Source: Pseudoselenomonas ruminantium (lineage in GTDB: Bacteria; Bacillota; Negativicutes; Selenomonadales; Selenomonadaceae). From it: a stretch of 64,000 bases of DNA. Numbering within the stretch: position 1 is the first letter of the stretch; each line of letters opens with the position of its first letter. Below are positions 18,342 to 27,696 of the stretch, piece after piece. A model generated the notes under the pieces. It was given only the letters and a program-made list of their open reading frames with translations. It did no database searches and had not been told where the DNA came from. The DNA lies in NCBI GenBank assembly GCA_015058575.1, contig SVBZ01000017.1, positions 1 to 64,000 on the forward strand, written 5' to 3'. Position numbers and translations under genes: made by a program.

Positions 18342-18355
18342 TCGAACCGGTTTGA
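18342..18355. promoter_or_regulatory. LacI-type operator O2 (TCGAACCGGTTTGA)
   Basis: Second copy of the TCGAACCG half-site palindrome before the GH32 start. Confidence 0.65.
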
Positions 18356-18384
18356 GAAAAAGAAGAAGCTATGGGGGATAATCG

Positions 18385-19770
18385 ATGAAAGAAAAAATAC
18401 AGGTGAATAATCAAAGATATAGACTAGGGTATCATTTGATGACTAGCGGCGGATGGATGAATGATCCCAATGGTTTTTCCTGGTTCAAAGGCTATTATCA
18501 TATGTTTTATCAGTATTATCCATATGCGGCTGAATGGGGGCCGATGCATTGGGGGCATGCGCGCAGCAAGGATTTGGTACATTGGGAGACGCTGCCTGTT
18601 GCGTTGACACCAGATGAAGCGGAGGATGGCTGCTTTTCTGGCAGTGCGGTTGTCTATGAGGACAAACTTTGGCTGATCTATACAGGCCATCATTTGACCG
18701 ACCCTGCAGACAGCGAGGCGTTTTATCAGGATCAGAACCTTGCGTGGTCAGAGGATGGCGTTCATTTCGTAAAATATGAAGGAAATCCGGTCTTGCAGGT
18801 ACCGGCGGATAATACAAAACATTTTCGCGATCCTAAGGTTTGGCAGGAGGCGGGGACTTTCTATATGGTGCTGGGGAGCCAAGGGCAGGACGGCTTAGGA
18901 CGGGCGCTGCTCTATCAGTCAAAGGATCTCAAGCAGTGGGAGAAGGTCAGTGTCTTAGCAAAAGCTGCAAATGTAAAAAGTGAAGGTTATATGTGGGAGT
19001 GTCCGGATTTCTTCCCTCTGATGGGGCAGGACGTTTTACTGATGTCGCCGCAAGGGGTAGAAGCGCAGGGCGATCGGTTCCGCAATCTCAATCAGACGGG
19101 TTATATGCTGGGACAGGTTACAGATGACAATGCGTTCATCCGCGGGCCGTTCGAGGAAATCGACCATGGGCATGATTTTTATGCTACACAGACCATGCTG
19201 GCACCAGATGGAAGAAGAATCATGGTAGCGTGGATGAATGCTTGGGATTCGCCCATGTATGAAAAGGCGGATGGCTGGGCTGGCGCTTTGACGATTCCTC
19301 GGGAATTATCCATAAAGGATAATCATATATATCAGCGGCCGGTTCAAGAAATGCAGCTGCTGCGCGAGAAAAAATTATGGGATGGCAATCTGGCTGCCGG
19401 AAAACAGCTGGCGATACCGCGTACGGCTGAAGTGGAGCTGGTTTTTGGAGATATCCCCGATGGCAAGCAAAAGCTTTTGGAATTGAGTGATGGACAGCAG
19501 ACGCTTAGTTTGGAGATAGATAGGAGGGACAGGCGTCTGACGCTTAGGCGTACAACGGAGGATGGCGAGCGGTCGCTCACCATGCGTTCGGCGGCGCAGC
19601 TGGATTTGACGGTGTATATTGATAATAGTTCTGCAGAATTATTTGTGAACGAGGGGGAATTTACGTTTACCGAACGGATTTATTGGCAGAACGATTTGAC
19701 GATGCAGCTTCCCTGGGGGGCTGAAGCTGCTAAGGTTTACGCCTTGGAGGCACAGGCCAATCAATATTGA
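18385..19770 (+). CDS. GH32 beta-fructofuranosidase / sucrose(-6-phosphate) hydrolase
   Basis: GGWMNDPNGFSWFKGYYHMFYQYYPYAAEWGPMHWGHARSKDLVHWE; FRDPKVW; WECPDFF. Confidence 0.94.
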   Translation: MKEKIQVNNQRYRLGYHLMTSGGWMNDPNGFSWFKGYYHMFYQYYPYAAEWGPMHWGHARSKDLVHWETLPVALTPDEAEDGCFSGSAVVYEDKLWLIYTGHHLTDPADSEAFYQDQNLAWSEDGVHFVKYEGNPVLQVPADNTKHFRDPKVWQEAGTFYMVLGSQGQDGLGRALLYQSKDLKQWEKVSVLAKAANVKSEGYMWECPDFFPLMGQDVLLMSPQGVEAQGDRFRNLNQTGYMLGQVTDDNAFIRGPFEEIDHGHDFYATQTMLAPDGRRIMVAWMNAWDSPMYEKADGWAGALTIPRELSIKDNHIYQRPVQEMQLLREKKLWDGNLAAGKQLAIPRTAEVELVFGDIPDGKQKLLELSDGQQTLSLEIDRRDRRLTLRRTTEDGERSLTMRSAAQLDLTVYIDNSSAELFVNEGEFTFTERIYWQNDLTMQLPWGAEAAKVYALEAQANQY

Positions 19771-19817
19771 CCGCTAGATAATCGGGGCAGAAATGGTATG
19801 GATAAGGGGGATTTACC

Positions 19818-21095
19818 ATGAAATTTCTACAGGCATTTCAAAATCCATTTTATCGTGTTGGTTCTACGCAGTTGTTGTTATTTTTTATGGGCTGGGGCAT
19901 CTGGTGGTCATTTTTCCAGATATGGCTCACGACAAAACAAGGTTTTTCCGGGGCTCAAGTAGGTACGATTTTTTCGTTTGGCTCGGCGGTCGCGCTGGTC
20001 TTGATGTTTGTTTATGGTTCGATTCAGGATAAACTTGGCATGAGGAAAAATCTGTTGCTGGCTTTGATCGGGTTACAGATATTCATAGCACCGTTCTTTA
20101 CCTGGGTGTATGTACCGATGCTGGAAAACAATTTTTTCCTTGGTGCGATGGTTGGTGCGGTTTATTTGGCAATTTCGTATTTGGCGGCTTGTCCTGTGTT
20201 TGAGGCTGTGACTGAGCGCATGAGCCGGCGGTATCATTTTGAGTATGGGCAGGCAAGGGCATGGGGCTCCTTTGGCTATGCTGTGGCAGCGCTGGCCGCC
20301 GGATTCCTCTTCACCATCAATCCGTATCTGATCTTTTGGACGGGGTCGGCGATTTCTGCCATATTGTTCGTGAGCTTGCTGGTATGGAGACCTGAGCGCG
20401 ACACGACAAATCTGGCGCATTATGAGGATAAAGAAGAGAGCAGAAAAGACAATAAAACACCATCGATGCGAGAGATCCTGGGTGTATTCAAAATCTTTGA
20501 CGTTTGGAAGATTATACTTTTTGTGGTTATGAGCTGGACGTTTTATACGGTATTCGATCAACAGATGTTTCCGGAGTTTTTCACCCGTTTCTTTGCAACG
20601 CCGGAACAGGGGCAGCAGGCTTATGGTGTGCTGAACTCCGTTGAAGTATTTTTGGAATTCCTGATGATGGGGTTGGTGCCTGTATTCATGAGAAAGATTG
20701 GTGTCCGCAAGGCCATTCTCCTCAGCTGTGCAATCATGATCTTGCGTATCGGCGGCTGCGGCTTGGTTACAAATCCGTTCGGTGTAGCAGTGATCAAGCT
20801 GCTGCATGCTCCGGAGACAGCACTGTTTATTTTGGCCATCTTCCGTTATTTTACGCTTCATTTCGATACGCGTATCTCGGCGACGCTCTATATGGTGGGC
20901 TTCCAGATTGCTGCGCAGGTTGGCCAGATTATTTTCTCGGCTCCTTTAGGAGCACTGCATGATTCAATTGGTTATCAGCCGACATTTCTGGTGATCTCTG
21001 GAATCGTGTGTGTGGCCAGTGCTTATGCTTTCGTTATCCTGCGAAAGGACGATCAATGCGTGGAGGGCCAGCCGCTCGAGGCTGTACTTGAGTGA
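19818..21095 (+). CDS. MFS oligosaccharide:H+ symporter (LacY/CscB-like permease)
   Basis: FYRVGSTQLLLFFMGWGIWWSFFQIWL; YGQARAWGSFGYAVAALAAGFLF; 12-TM-like hydrophobicity. Confidence 0.87.
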   Translation: MKFLQAFQNPFYRVGSTQLLLFFMGWGIWWSFFQIWLTTKQGFSGAQVGTIFSFGSAVALVLMFVYGSIQDKLGMRKNLLLALIGLQIFIAPFFTWVYVPMLENNFFLGAMVGAVYLAISYLAACPVFEAVTERMSRRYHFEYGQARAWGSFGYAVAALAAGFLFTINPYLIFWTGSAISAILFVSLLVWRPERDTTNLAHYEDKEESRKDNKTPSMREILGVFKIFDVWKIILFVVMSWTFYTVFDQQMFPEFFTRFFATPEQGQQAYGVLNSVEVFLEFLMMGLVPVFMRKIGVRKAILLSCAIMILRIGGCGLVTNPFGVAVIKLLHAPETALFILAIFRYFTLHFDTRISATLYMVGFQIAAQVGQIIFSAPLGALHDSIGYQPTFLVISGIVCVASAYAFVILRKDDQCVEGQPLEAVLE

Positions 21096-21211
21096 GGCAG
21101 CATGGCTGCAAGCGGGAAAAATAATTGCTGCGAGGCAGGATTTTATCGCAGGCAAGGCGAAGTGTAGACCTAAGATATCATGTATGTGTGGATATTTTAG
21201 GAGGTACGGTT

Positions 21212-21373
21212 ATGAAGATTTGGGTTTGCTCCGTTTGTGGCTGGATCTATGATGAAGCTAAAGGAGATCCGGATTATGATCTGGCTCCTGATGTGAAGTT
21301 TGAAGATCTGCCAGATGACTTTGTCTGCCCGCTCTGTGGGGTAGGCAAGGATATGTTTGAAGAGCAGTCGTAA
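21212..21373 (+). CDS. Rubredoxin
   Basis: [53 protein letters not shown]; two CxxCG motifs; AGGAGGT SD. Confidence 0.95.
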   Translation: MKIWVCSVCGWIYDEAKGDPDYDLAPDVKFEDLPDDFVCPLCGVGKDMFEEQS

Positions 21374-21378
21374 GGTCA

Positions 21379-21414
21379 AGGAGGCCCTTTGCGAAAGGGG
21401 CCTCTTTTGTTGTC
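21379..21414 (+). terminator. Rho-independent terminator after rubredoxin
   Basis: GAGGCCCTTTGCGAAAGGGGCCTCTTTTGTT stem-loop with T-tract. Confidence 0.75.
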
Positions 21415-21486
21415 TGACGAATTGTTAGCAGGTCATATGATAATAATCACAATTTATGATAAAATAAGAAATTTCAAGGAAAGTCA

Positions 21487-21515
21487 TTGCTTTTTTGGTC
21501 GCACTTTGTTATAAT
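21487..21515 (+). promoter_or_regulatory. Promoter of mdh
   Basis: TTGCTT (21487-21492), 17-bp spacer, TATAAT (21510-21515). Confidence 0.55.
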
Positions 21516-21524
21516 TTACACGTA

Positions 21525-21546
21525 ATGAATCATAAGTGTGATTCAT
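21525..21546. promoter_or_regulatory. 8-bp inverted repeat ATGAATCA-N6-TGATTCAT just after the mdh -10
   Basis: Direct reading. Confidence 0.45.
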
Positions 21547-21623
21547 AATAATAGGCATTCCGAAAGCGGTTTCCATTATGGTAGTGGAGGTGCCGTTTTC
21601 AAATTATAAGGAGGCAATCTATT

Positions 21624-22592
21624 ATGAAAGTAACAGTTGTTGGTGCAGGTAACGTTGGTGCTACCGTTGCAAATGTCCTGGCAGTCAAGAATTTCTGCAG
21701 CGAGGTCATGCTCGTGGATATCAAGAAAGGCTTTTCCGAAGGTAAAGCCATGGATATCATGCAGACGGCACATATGCTGAACTTCGACACGCGGGTCATC
21801 GGTGTAACGGCCGAGATCGGGGATGAGAATGGCTATGCGCCGACGGCTGGTTCGGATGTCGTTGTCATCACGTCCGGCATGCCGCGTAAACCGGGCATGA
21901 CGCGTGAGGAGCTCATCGGCGTCAATGCTAAGATTGTCAAGAGTGTTGTCGATCAGGCACTCAAATATTCGCCGGATGCTATCTTCATCATCATTTCCAA
22001 CCCGATGGATGCTATGACGTTCCTGACGCTCAAAGACTCCAAACTGCCGCGTAACCGCGTTATCGGCCAGGGCGGCATGCTCGATAGCAGCCGTTTCCGT
22101 TATTTCCTGTCCAAGGCTCTGCAGGAAGCTGGCTATCCGGCTACGCCGACCGATATCGATGGCACGGTCATCGGCGGTCACAGCGACAAGACGATGGTTC
22201 CGCTCACGAGCCTTGCTACGTACCGCGGCATCCCTGTAACGCAGCTCCTCTCCAAAGAGCAGCTGGATGAGGCTGTTGCCCAGACGAAAGTCGGCGGCGC
22301 TACGCTGACGGGGCTTCTGGGCACTTCCGCTTGGTATGCACCGGGTGCTGCTGCAGCTGCCATGGTTGAGGCTATTGCGCTGGATTCCAAGAAGCTCATG
22401 CCGTGCTGCGTATACCTCGATGGCGAGTATGGCGAGAAAGACCTCTGCATCGGTGTACCGGTTCTGCTCGGCAAGAACGGTATGGAGAAGATCGTCGAGT
22501 ACAAACTCGAGGGCGATGAGAAAGCTAAGTTCGATGAGAGCGTAGCTGCTGCTCGCAACACGAACGCAAAACTCGGTGATGCACTGAAATAA
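21624..22592 (+). CDS. mdh: Malate dehydrogenase
   Basis: MKVTVVGAGNVGATVANVLA; IISNPMDAMT; VIGGHSDKTMVPL. LDH/MDH family; MDH rather than LDH is the likelier call. Confidence 0.88.
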   Translation: MKVTVVGAGNVGATVANVLAVKNFCSEVMLVDIKKGFSEGKAMDIMQTAHMLNFDTRVIGVTAEIGDENGYAPTAGSDVVVITSGMPRKPGMTREELIGVNAKIVKSVVDQALKYSPDAIFIIISNPMDAMTFLTLKDSKLPRNRVIGQGGMLDSSRFRYFLSKALQEAGYPATPTDIDGTVIGGHSDKTMVPLTSLATYRGIPVTQLLSKEQLDEAVAQTKVGGATLTGLLGTSAWYAPGAAAAAMVEAIALDSKKLMPCCVYLDGEYGEKDLCIGVPVLLGKNGMEKIVEYKLEGDEKAKFDESVAAARNTNAKLGDALK

Positions 22593-22619
22593 TCCAGTGA
22601 TGAAACTGGATCAATAGAG

Positions 22620-22656
22620 ATAGGGGCATGTGCGGTTGGCACATGCCCCTATTTTC
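22620..22656 (+). terminator. Rho-independent terminator after mdh
   Basis: ATAGGGGCATGTGC-GGTTG-GCACATGCCCCTAT followed by TTT. Confidence 0.8.
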
Positions 22657-22767
22657 ATAAAATCTTGTAAAATATCGGCAAAATGCTTAATGTTTGCTGG
22701 AAATTTGACGATATAAACTATGTAAGGTATGATAATAACCGCTGCCATCACCAGGGAGGTGGTTGAT

Positions 22768-23055
22768 ATGGTAGACCGCATTGAAAGAGTATCCCGTCTC
22801 AAGGGAATCGATTCAGGCATTGGTAAGTTCTTTGAGCGCAAGGAAGGCTATGAGGACGATCCGAAGAAAAAGAAACAGTTTGCTGATGTGCTCGATCGTG
22901 AGCTGGCCAAGGATACACGGCCAGAGAACGAAGCGGGGCCAGGGGCGCCGAACGCTTATCGTTTGGAGCTTTCAGCCCGGCCTACCCAGTCCTTGTTTTA
23001 TCGTGAGGGCGTAGACCTCAGCAAGGTAGAAAGGAAGATACATGACGCTGGATGA
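22768..23055 (+). CDS. Hypothetical protein, 95 aa, charged
   Basis: Starts MVDRIERVSRLKGIDSGIGKFFERKEGYEDDPKKKKQF; SD GGGAGGTGG upstream; overlaps tadA. Confidence 0.7.
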   Translation: MVDRIERVSRLKGIDSGIGKFFERKEGYEDDPKKKKQFADVLDRELAKDTRPENEAGPGAPNAYRLELSARPTQSLFYREGVDLSKVERKIHDAG

Positions 23056-23533
23056 CGAGAAGTATATGAGGCTCGCGCTGGAGGAAGCGCAGAAAGCCTA
23101 TGAGAAAGAAGAAGTCCCCATTGGCGCTGTCCTTGTGGATGAGGATGGCGCTGTTGTGGCGCGCGGACATAATATGCGTGAGAATTGGCATGATGCGACG
23201 GCTCATGCCGAGCTCATAGCCATTCAGCAGGCATGCAAGGATTTGGAACGCTGGCGTTTGTCAGGACTTACACTCTATGTAACGATTGAGCCGTGTCCGA
23301 TGTGTGCTGGAGCTATCGTGATGAGCCGTGTTGACCGTGTGGTATATGGCAGTACGGATGCCAAGGCCGGTGCCTGCGAGTCGGTATTCAATATCCCGGG
23401 GAATCCGACACTCAATCATCGCCCGGAAATTACAGCGGGGATATTGCAGCAGGAATGTGCGGACATCATGAAGCGGTTCTTCAAGATGCGACGGGAGCAG
23501 CGTAAAGCAGCAAAACAAAAGCCTTCCCCATAG
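23042..23533 (+). CDS. tadA: tRNA-specific adenosine deaminase
   Basis: YMRLALEEAQKAYEKEEVPIGAVLV, HAELIAIQQA, EPCPMCAGAIVMSRV. Confidence 0.95.
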   Translation: MTLDDEKYMRLALEEAQKAYEKEEVPIGAVLVDEDGAVVARGHNMRENWHDATAHAELIAIQQACKDLERWRLSGLTLYVTIEPCPMCAGAIVMSRVDRVVYGSTDAKAGACESVFNIPGNPTLNHRPEITAGILQQECADIMKRFFKMRREQRKAAKQKPSP

Positions 23534-23552
23534 GGGAAGGCTTTTGTTTTGG
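23517..23552 (+). terminator. Rho-independent terminator after tadA
   Basis: CAAAAGCCTTCCCCATAGGGGAAGGCTTTTGTTTT. Confidence 0.82.
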
Positions 23553-23566
23553 AATAATGGATAGTT

Positions 23567-24271
23567 TTAGATATCCCAATGCAGCTTTTCTGGATTGGGC
23601 GTTGCCTTGTCGACTTCGCTGAGAATCCATGAAGCATTGTCATGGGTGGCCGCAAAGGCTTTTTCGAGGCCAGCTTCGTATTCGGCAGGGATTTCCATGC
23701 TGTGGATGGCCATGTGCATGTAGTCCTTGGCGACGAGGGTCACACCGCGTTCAGCTGAGAGCTGGGCTTTGAAGCGATAGCCATAGTAGAGATAGCTGTT
23801 GTGTTCGACCGGGATGTCCTTGTAGGCGGCGATGCGTTCATCGGCTTCGCTTTCGGCTTCGCTGGTCATGCCCAGTTTGTGCAGGAGATTCCAGCGGTCA
23901 GCCCAAAGCTCGCCACGCAGGATGTATTTGTAGAGGAAGTCCGTGCCCTCGGCAAGTTCGATGGCCTGATTGATATGCGTCAAGGCCTCGTCGTTCTGGC
24001 CAAGTTCTTTTTCAAGTGAGCTGAGGCGCTGCAGTGCATAGACCTTCTCTTCGACTTCTTCGGATTTTTCTTCGTCGGGTTCAGCCTCGACGACGCTATG
24101 GAAGAGTTCGAGGGCCTCGTCGGTCTTGTCAATGCCCTGCATGGCGAGAAAATGTGCAAGACGTGCGCGGGCCTGCCAGCTGTCCATGCCGCCCATGAAC
24201 AGCGACTCGGGCGGTTTGGCTGGGGAGTCCATTACGACATGTACCAATTTATGAAATTCATCTTGAGTCAT
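23567..24271 (-). CDS. TPR-like hypothetical protein
   Basis: MTQDEFHKLVHVVMDSPAKPPESLF... with helical repeats (LSSLEKELGQNDEALTHINQAIELAEG); ATG at 24271 preceded by AGGAGG. Confidence 0.65.
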   Translation of the reverse strand: MTQDEFHKLVHVVMDSPAKPPESLFMGGMDSWQARARLAHFLAMQGIDKTDEALELFHSVVEAEPDEEKSEEVEEKVYALQRLSSLEKELGQNDEALTHINQAIELAEGTDFLYKYILRGELWADRWNLLHKLGMTSEAESEADERIAAYKDIPVEHNSYLYYGYRFKAQLSAERGVTLVAKDYMHMAIHSMEIPAEYEAGLEKAFAATHDNASWILSEVDKATPNPEKLHWDI

Positions 24272-24350
24272 GAAAAAAACCTCCTGAACGTGATATAATG
24301 ATAACATTATATCATGAATCCTGTGATTTGACAGGGCAGGAGGTCTTTTT

Positions 24351-26063
24351 GTGCGAGTGAAGGCGTGTATTCTTAGGCTATGGGCCCGGATGCAGCAGGT
24401 GGCTGAGTCGAGGCCAGGCTTGATCCTTAGCTTGTTTGGGCTGAATTTCTTTACGATTGCCTGGCAGAATATCCACATGTATAAAGGCGGTCAGCTTGCT
24501 GTGCTGGGGACAGATGCCTTGTTCCTGTTGGCGGCAGTGACATTGGTGGTCACAGTGCTGGGCAGCATACCGGTGCGCAAGGTGCGCAAAGTGCTGGTGG
24601 CGCTTGTGCTGGGCGGCTCGGCGGTGCTGGCAGCGTTGGAGTGCTTTTCCATCTACCATTATGATGCCTTGGTCGGTGCGGGTATCATCACGGCTGTGTT
24701 ACAGACGAACGGGCAGGAAGCCGGCGAGTTCTTGCGCATGTATGTGGGCTGGTCAGGCTTAGGGATCATGCTGTTGTTCTTGGGAGGATGGGGCGCTTTG
24801 CGCCGCCATCCGCTAAAGCTTCCGCGCTGCCCCCTGTCACGCCATTGGCGCAGCCGGGCCTTGCCGCTTTTTTTGCTGGCAGGTGGTGTGGCGGGAATCT
24901 GTCTGTGGCAGTTCTATCATTCGTTTGTCATCAATGATTCGCTGGATATTCCGGTCGTGCGTGTTGCCCGGGCTATGGACACCTCGGTGCGCAATATCCA
25001 GGCGTTCGAGGAGCTGCGTCAGCAGGCGTCTGCCGATGTGACGATTACTGCCAATGACAGTGATGTGCCGTATGTCGTGTTTATCCTCGGCGAGTCGACC
25101 AATCGGGAGCGCATGCACCTTTATGGCTATCCTTTGGAAAATACGCCGAATCTAGATGATCTGGCCGCAAAGGGCGAGCTCGCTGTTTTCCGTGATACTA
25201 TTGCGCCACAGGGTGCAACGGTCGCAGTCTTGCGCGAACTCATGACGTTCAATGATGCGGAGTCAGACAAGGAATGGTATGCCTACAATAATCTTATCGA
25301 CGTCATGAAGGCTGCTGGTTATCGCACGTACTGGCTTTCCAATCAGGAAAGCTCGGGAATCTGGGGCAATGTCGGGCAGCTTTTTGCTGAGCGCAGTGAT
25401 GTGCGCCGCTATACGCAGCTGCGTGAGTCACATGAGGAGGGCGGCAGGCTCGATGAGGAGCTTTTTCCATTGGTCGATGAAGCTTTGCAGCAGCCAGCAG
25501 CAAAGAATTTTTATGTACTGCATCTGATGGGGGCGCACAGCCTGTACTATCTGCGCTTTCCGTATATCTTTACGAAATTTTCCCCGGATGATATCCCTGC
25601 ACCGCAGAATGATTTGTCGGAGGAGAAGCGTACGGAAATCGCCCAGTATGAGAATGCACTGTTCTACAATGACTTTATTGTAAGCTCGCTGATGGGCAAA
25701 TTCCAGGATAAGGAGGCTATTGTCATCTATCTGCCGGATCATGGGGAGACAATCTATGATAATGGCAGTAATTTTGCCGGTCATGTCGAGGAGAATCCCA
25801 ATCGCCAGCAGCTGGAGGTGCCCTTGGTATTTTGGGCTTCGCCTGCCTATCGGCAGAAGCACCCTGAGAAATGGCAGGCCATTTGTGCAGCTGTGGACCG
25901 TCCTTATATGACCGATGATATGATACATACTTTGCTGGATATCCTGGACATCCGGACGCCGGAGTATAATCCTGCCAAAAGCGTCATCAATCCAGCGTTC
26001 GCTACTAACCGCAAGCGCATAGTACGCGGGCGTGACTACGATGCCGAAATGAAAACAAAATGA
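24351..26063 (+). CDS. Phosphoethanolamine transferase-like sulfatase-fold membrane enzyme (EptA/CptA family)
   Basis: N-terminal TM helices; VVFILGESTNRERMHLYGYPLENTPNLDDL; YLPDHGETIYDNGSNFAGH metal-binding motif. Confidence 0.87.
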   Translation: MRVKACILRLWARMQQVAESRPGLILSLFGLNFFTIAWQNIHMYKGGQLAVLGTDALFLLAAVTLVVTVLGSIPVRKVRKVLVALVLGGSAVLAALECFSIYHYDALVGAGIITAVLQTNGQEAGEFLRMYVGWSGLGIMLLFLGGWGALRRHPLKLPRCPLSRHWRSRALPLFLLAGGVAGICLWQFYHSFVINDSLDIPVVRVARAMDTSVRNIQAFEELRQQASADVTITANDSDVPYVVFILGESTNRERMHLYGYPLENTPNLDDLAAKGELAVFRDTIAPQGATVAVLRELMTFNDAESDKEWYAYNNLIDVMKAAGYRTYWLSNQESSGIWGNVGQLFAERSDVRRYTQLRESHEEGGRLDEELFPLVDEALQQPAAKNFYVLHLMGAHSLYYLRFPYIFTKFSPDDIPAPQNDLSEEKRTEIAQYENALFYNDFIVSSLMGKFQDKEAIVIYLPDHGETIYDNGSNFAGHVEENPNRQQLEVPLVFWASPAYRQKHPEKWQAICAAVDRPYMTDDMIHTLLDILDIRTPEYNPAKSVINPAFATNRKRIVRGRDYDAEMKTK

Positions 26064-26064
26064 G

Positions 26065-27696
26065 TCAGAGCCTTACGATTTGCCGGACGCGGGCGGCGGC
26101 AAGCAAGTCGTGGGTGATAATGAGCAGCGTCCGCTGCTTTTCATCGAGTTCGTCAAGAACAGCGGTGAGAAGGGCGGAGGCTGTTTTTTTGTCGAGGCCG
26201 GCGGTTGGCTCGTCGAGCAGCAGGATCGGGGCGGGGCGGGCGATGGCCAGTGCTGTCAGCAGACGGTTGCGTTCGCCGCCTGAAAGATTTCCGGCGTTGG
26301 CCGTGAGCGGGCTGGCAAGTCCTGCGGGCAGCTTCTGGATGATGCCCGCAAGCTGGGCAATCTGCAGGCAGTGCCAGATGGCATCGTCGGTAATACCAGG
26401 AATGAGCTGCAGGAAAATCGAGCGGATGGTGCCAGCAGGAAGTTCGCAGCCTTGCAGCATGGCGGAAAAATAGCTGCGCTGCCGTGCAGGGGGGAGCTGG
26501 CTGCAGTCCTGCCCTTGCAGGCAGATGGTGCCAGCTGTGGCCGGCCAGCAGGCTGTGAGCAGGCAGCCAAGTGTAGTCTTGCCGCTGCCGCTGTCGCCGA
26601 GGATGGCTGTATGGAGGCCGGTTGTTACTGTAAACGAGAGGTCGTGCAGGATGGGAGTTCCAGCATGGTAGCCAAAAGTGAGATGATTGACGGCGAGCAG
26701 CGGAGTAGTGGCAAGTGGGGGTGAGAACGTTTGCGGTGCGGACGCGCAGGGGGCTGCTGCAGGGGCGGAAAAGAGTGGCGCAGCGGCTAATCTGCTCTGG
26801 TGCAGGGAGCGGGCGGCCGCTGCGAGCGGCTGGAGCTCATTTTGCAGGGCAAGCAGCAGGAAGAGCCAGACGGTAAGCTCGATAAAGGTTAGCGTACCTG
26901 CTAGTGCAGCTGTGGTCAGGCTGGTGAGCAGGAGGATGAGGAAGATGGCATCAAGGAACTGCAGCAGGATGTCAGTAGGAAGTGTTTTATGCAAGCTTTG
27001 CTGCTGCTCGCAGCGCAGCTTGCGGGCGTGTTCTGCCAGGCGGGCTTGAAGATTGGGCAGGCTGCCAGCTGCTAAAAGTTCCTCCTGGCCTAAGGCTGCA
27101 TCCAGCAGTGCACTGCGATAGGCGGCCAGCGCTTGATTGTCTGCTGCGTCAAGTCTCGTTTCCCGCAGATAGGGCAGGAGCAGATGCAAGACCCAAAGCA
27201 ACGGCAGCAGCAAGCTGATGGGGCCGTTGGTTTCAAACAGCAGCAGTGAGGCTGGCAGGGAGATCAGCAGACTGACGACAGGCGGCAGCAGCGCGCGCAG
27301 ATAGAAATCGCGTAAAGTCTGACAGCCGCTAGTCAGCTGATGCAGCCACTGGCCTTGGGAAATCGGGCCTGTACGCAAGGGAAGGGCCGTTGCTGCTTGA
27401 TCGTAGAGTTTCAGCTGCAATTTTGTATGGCTATGGAAGGCGAGTTTATGCGAAAGCCATCGGTCAGCATAGCGAAAGACGGCACGGCCAATGCCACACG
27501 TGCGGACAATGGTGATACCGAGAGCCAGAGCAGCCAGGGGCGGCTGCAGTGCGGCAGTGGTTATGAGCCAGGCGGCAGCGCCCATAAGGCCTAGTGCACA
27601 AATGGCCGCAGCTAGAGAAGCGGCAGCTGCGGCCACCAGCTGGACAGAATCGGTCAGCCGCAGCAGGGGGCTGATTACCGGATAAAGAGATTTCAT
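26065..27696 (-). CDS. cydC: Thiol reductant ABC exporter subunit CydC
   Basis: ABC exporter: ILGDSGSGKTTLGCLL Walker A, LSGGERNRLLTALAIARPAPILLLDEPTAGLD; next to cydD and cydAB. Confidence 0.88.
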   Translation of the reverse strand: MKSLYPVISPLLRLTDSVQLVAAAAASLAAAICALGLMGAAAWLITTAALQPPLAALALGITIVRTCGIGRAVFRYADRWLSHKLAFHSHTKLQLKLYDQAATALPLRTGPISQGQWLHQLTSGCQTLRDFYLRALLPPVVSLLISLPASLLLFETNGPISLLLPLLWVLHLLLPYLRETRLDAADNQALAAYRSALLDAALGQEELLAAGSLPNLQARLAEHARKLRCEQQQSLHKTLPTDILLQFLDAIFLILLLTSLTTAALAGTLTFIELTVWLFLLLALQNELQPLAAAARSLHQSRLAAAPLFSAPAAAPCASAPQTFSPPLATTPLLAVNHLTFGYHAGTPILHDLSFTVTTGLHTAILGDSGSGKTTLGCLLTACWPATAGTICLQGQDCSQLPPARQRSYFSAMLQGCELPAGTIRSIFLQLIPGITDDAIWHCLQIAQLAGIIQKLPAGLASPLTANAGNLSGGERNRLLTALAIARPAPILLLDEPTAGLDKKTASALLTAVLDELDEKQRTLLIITHDLLAAARVRQIVRL

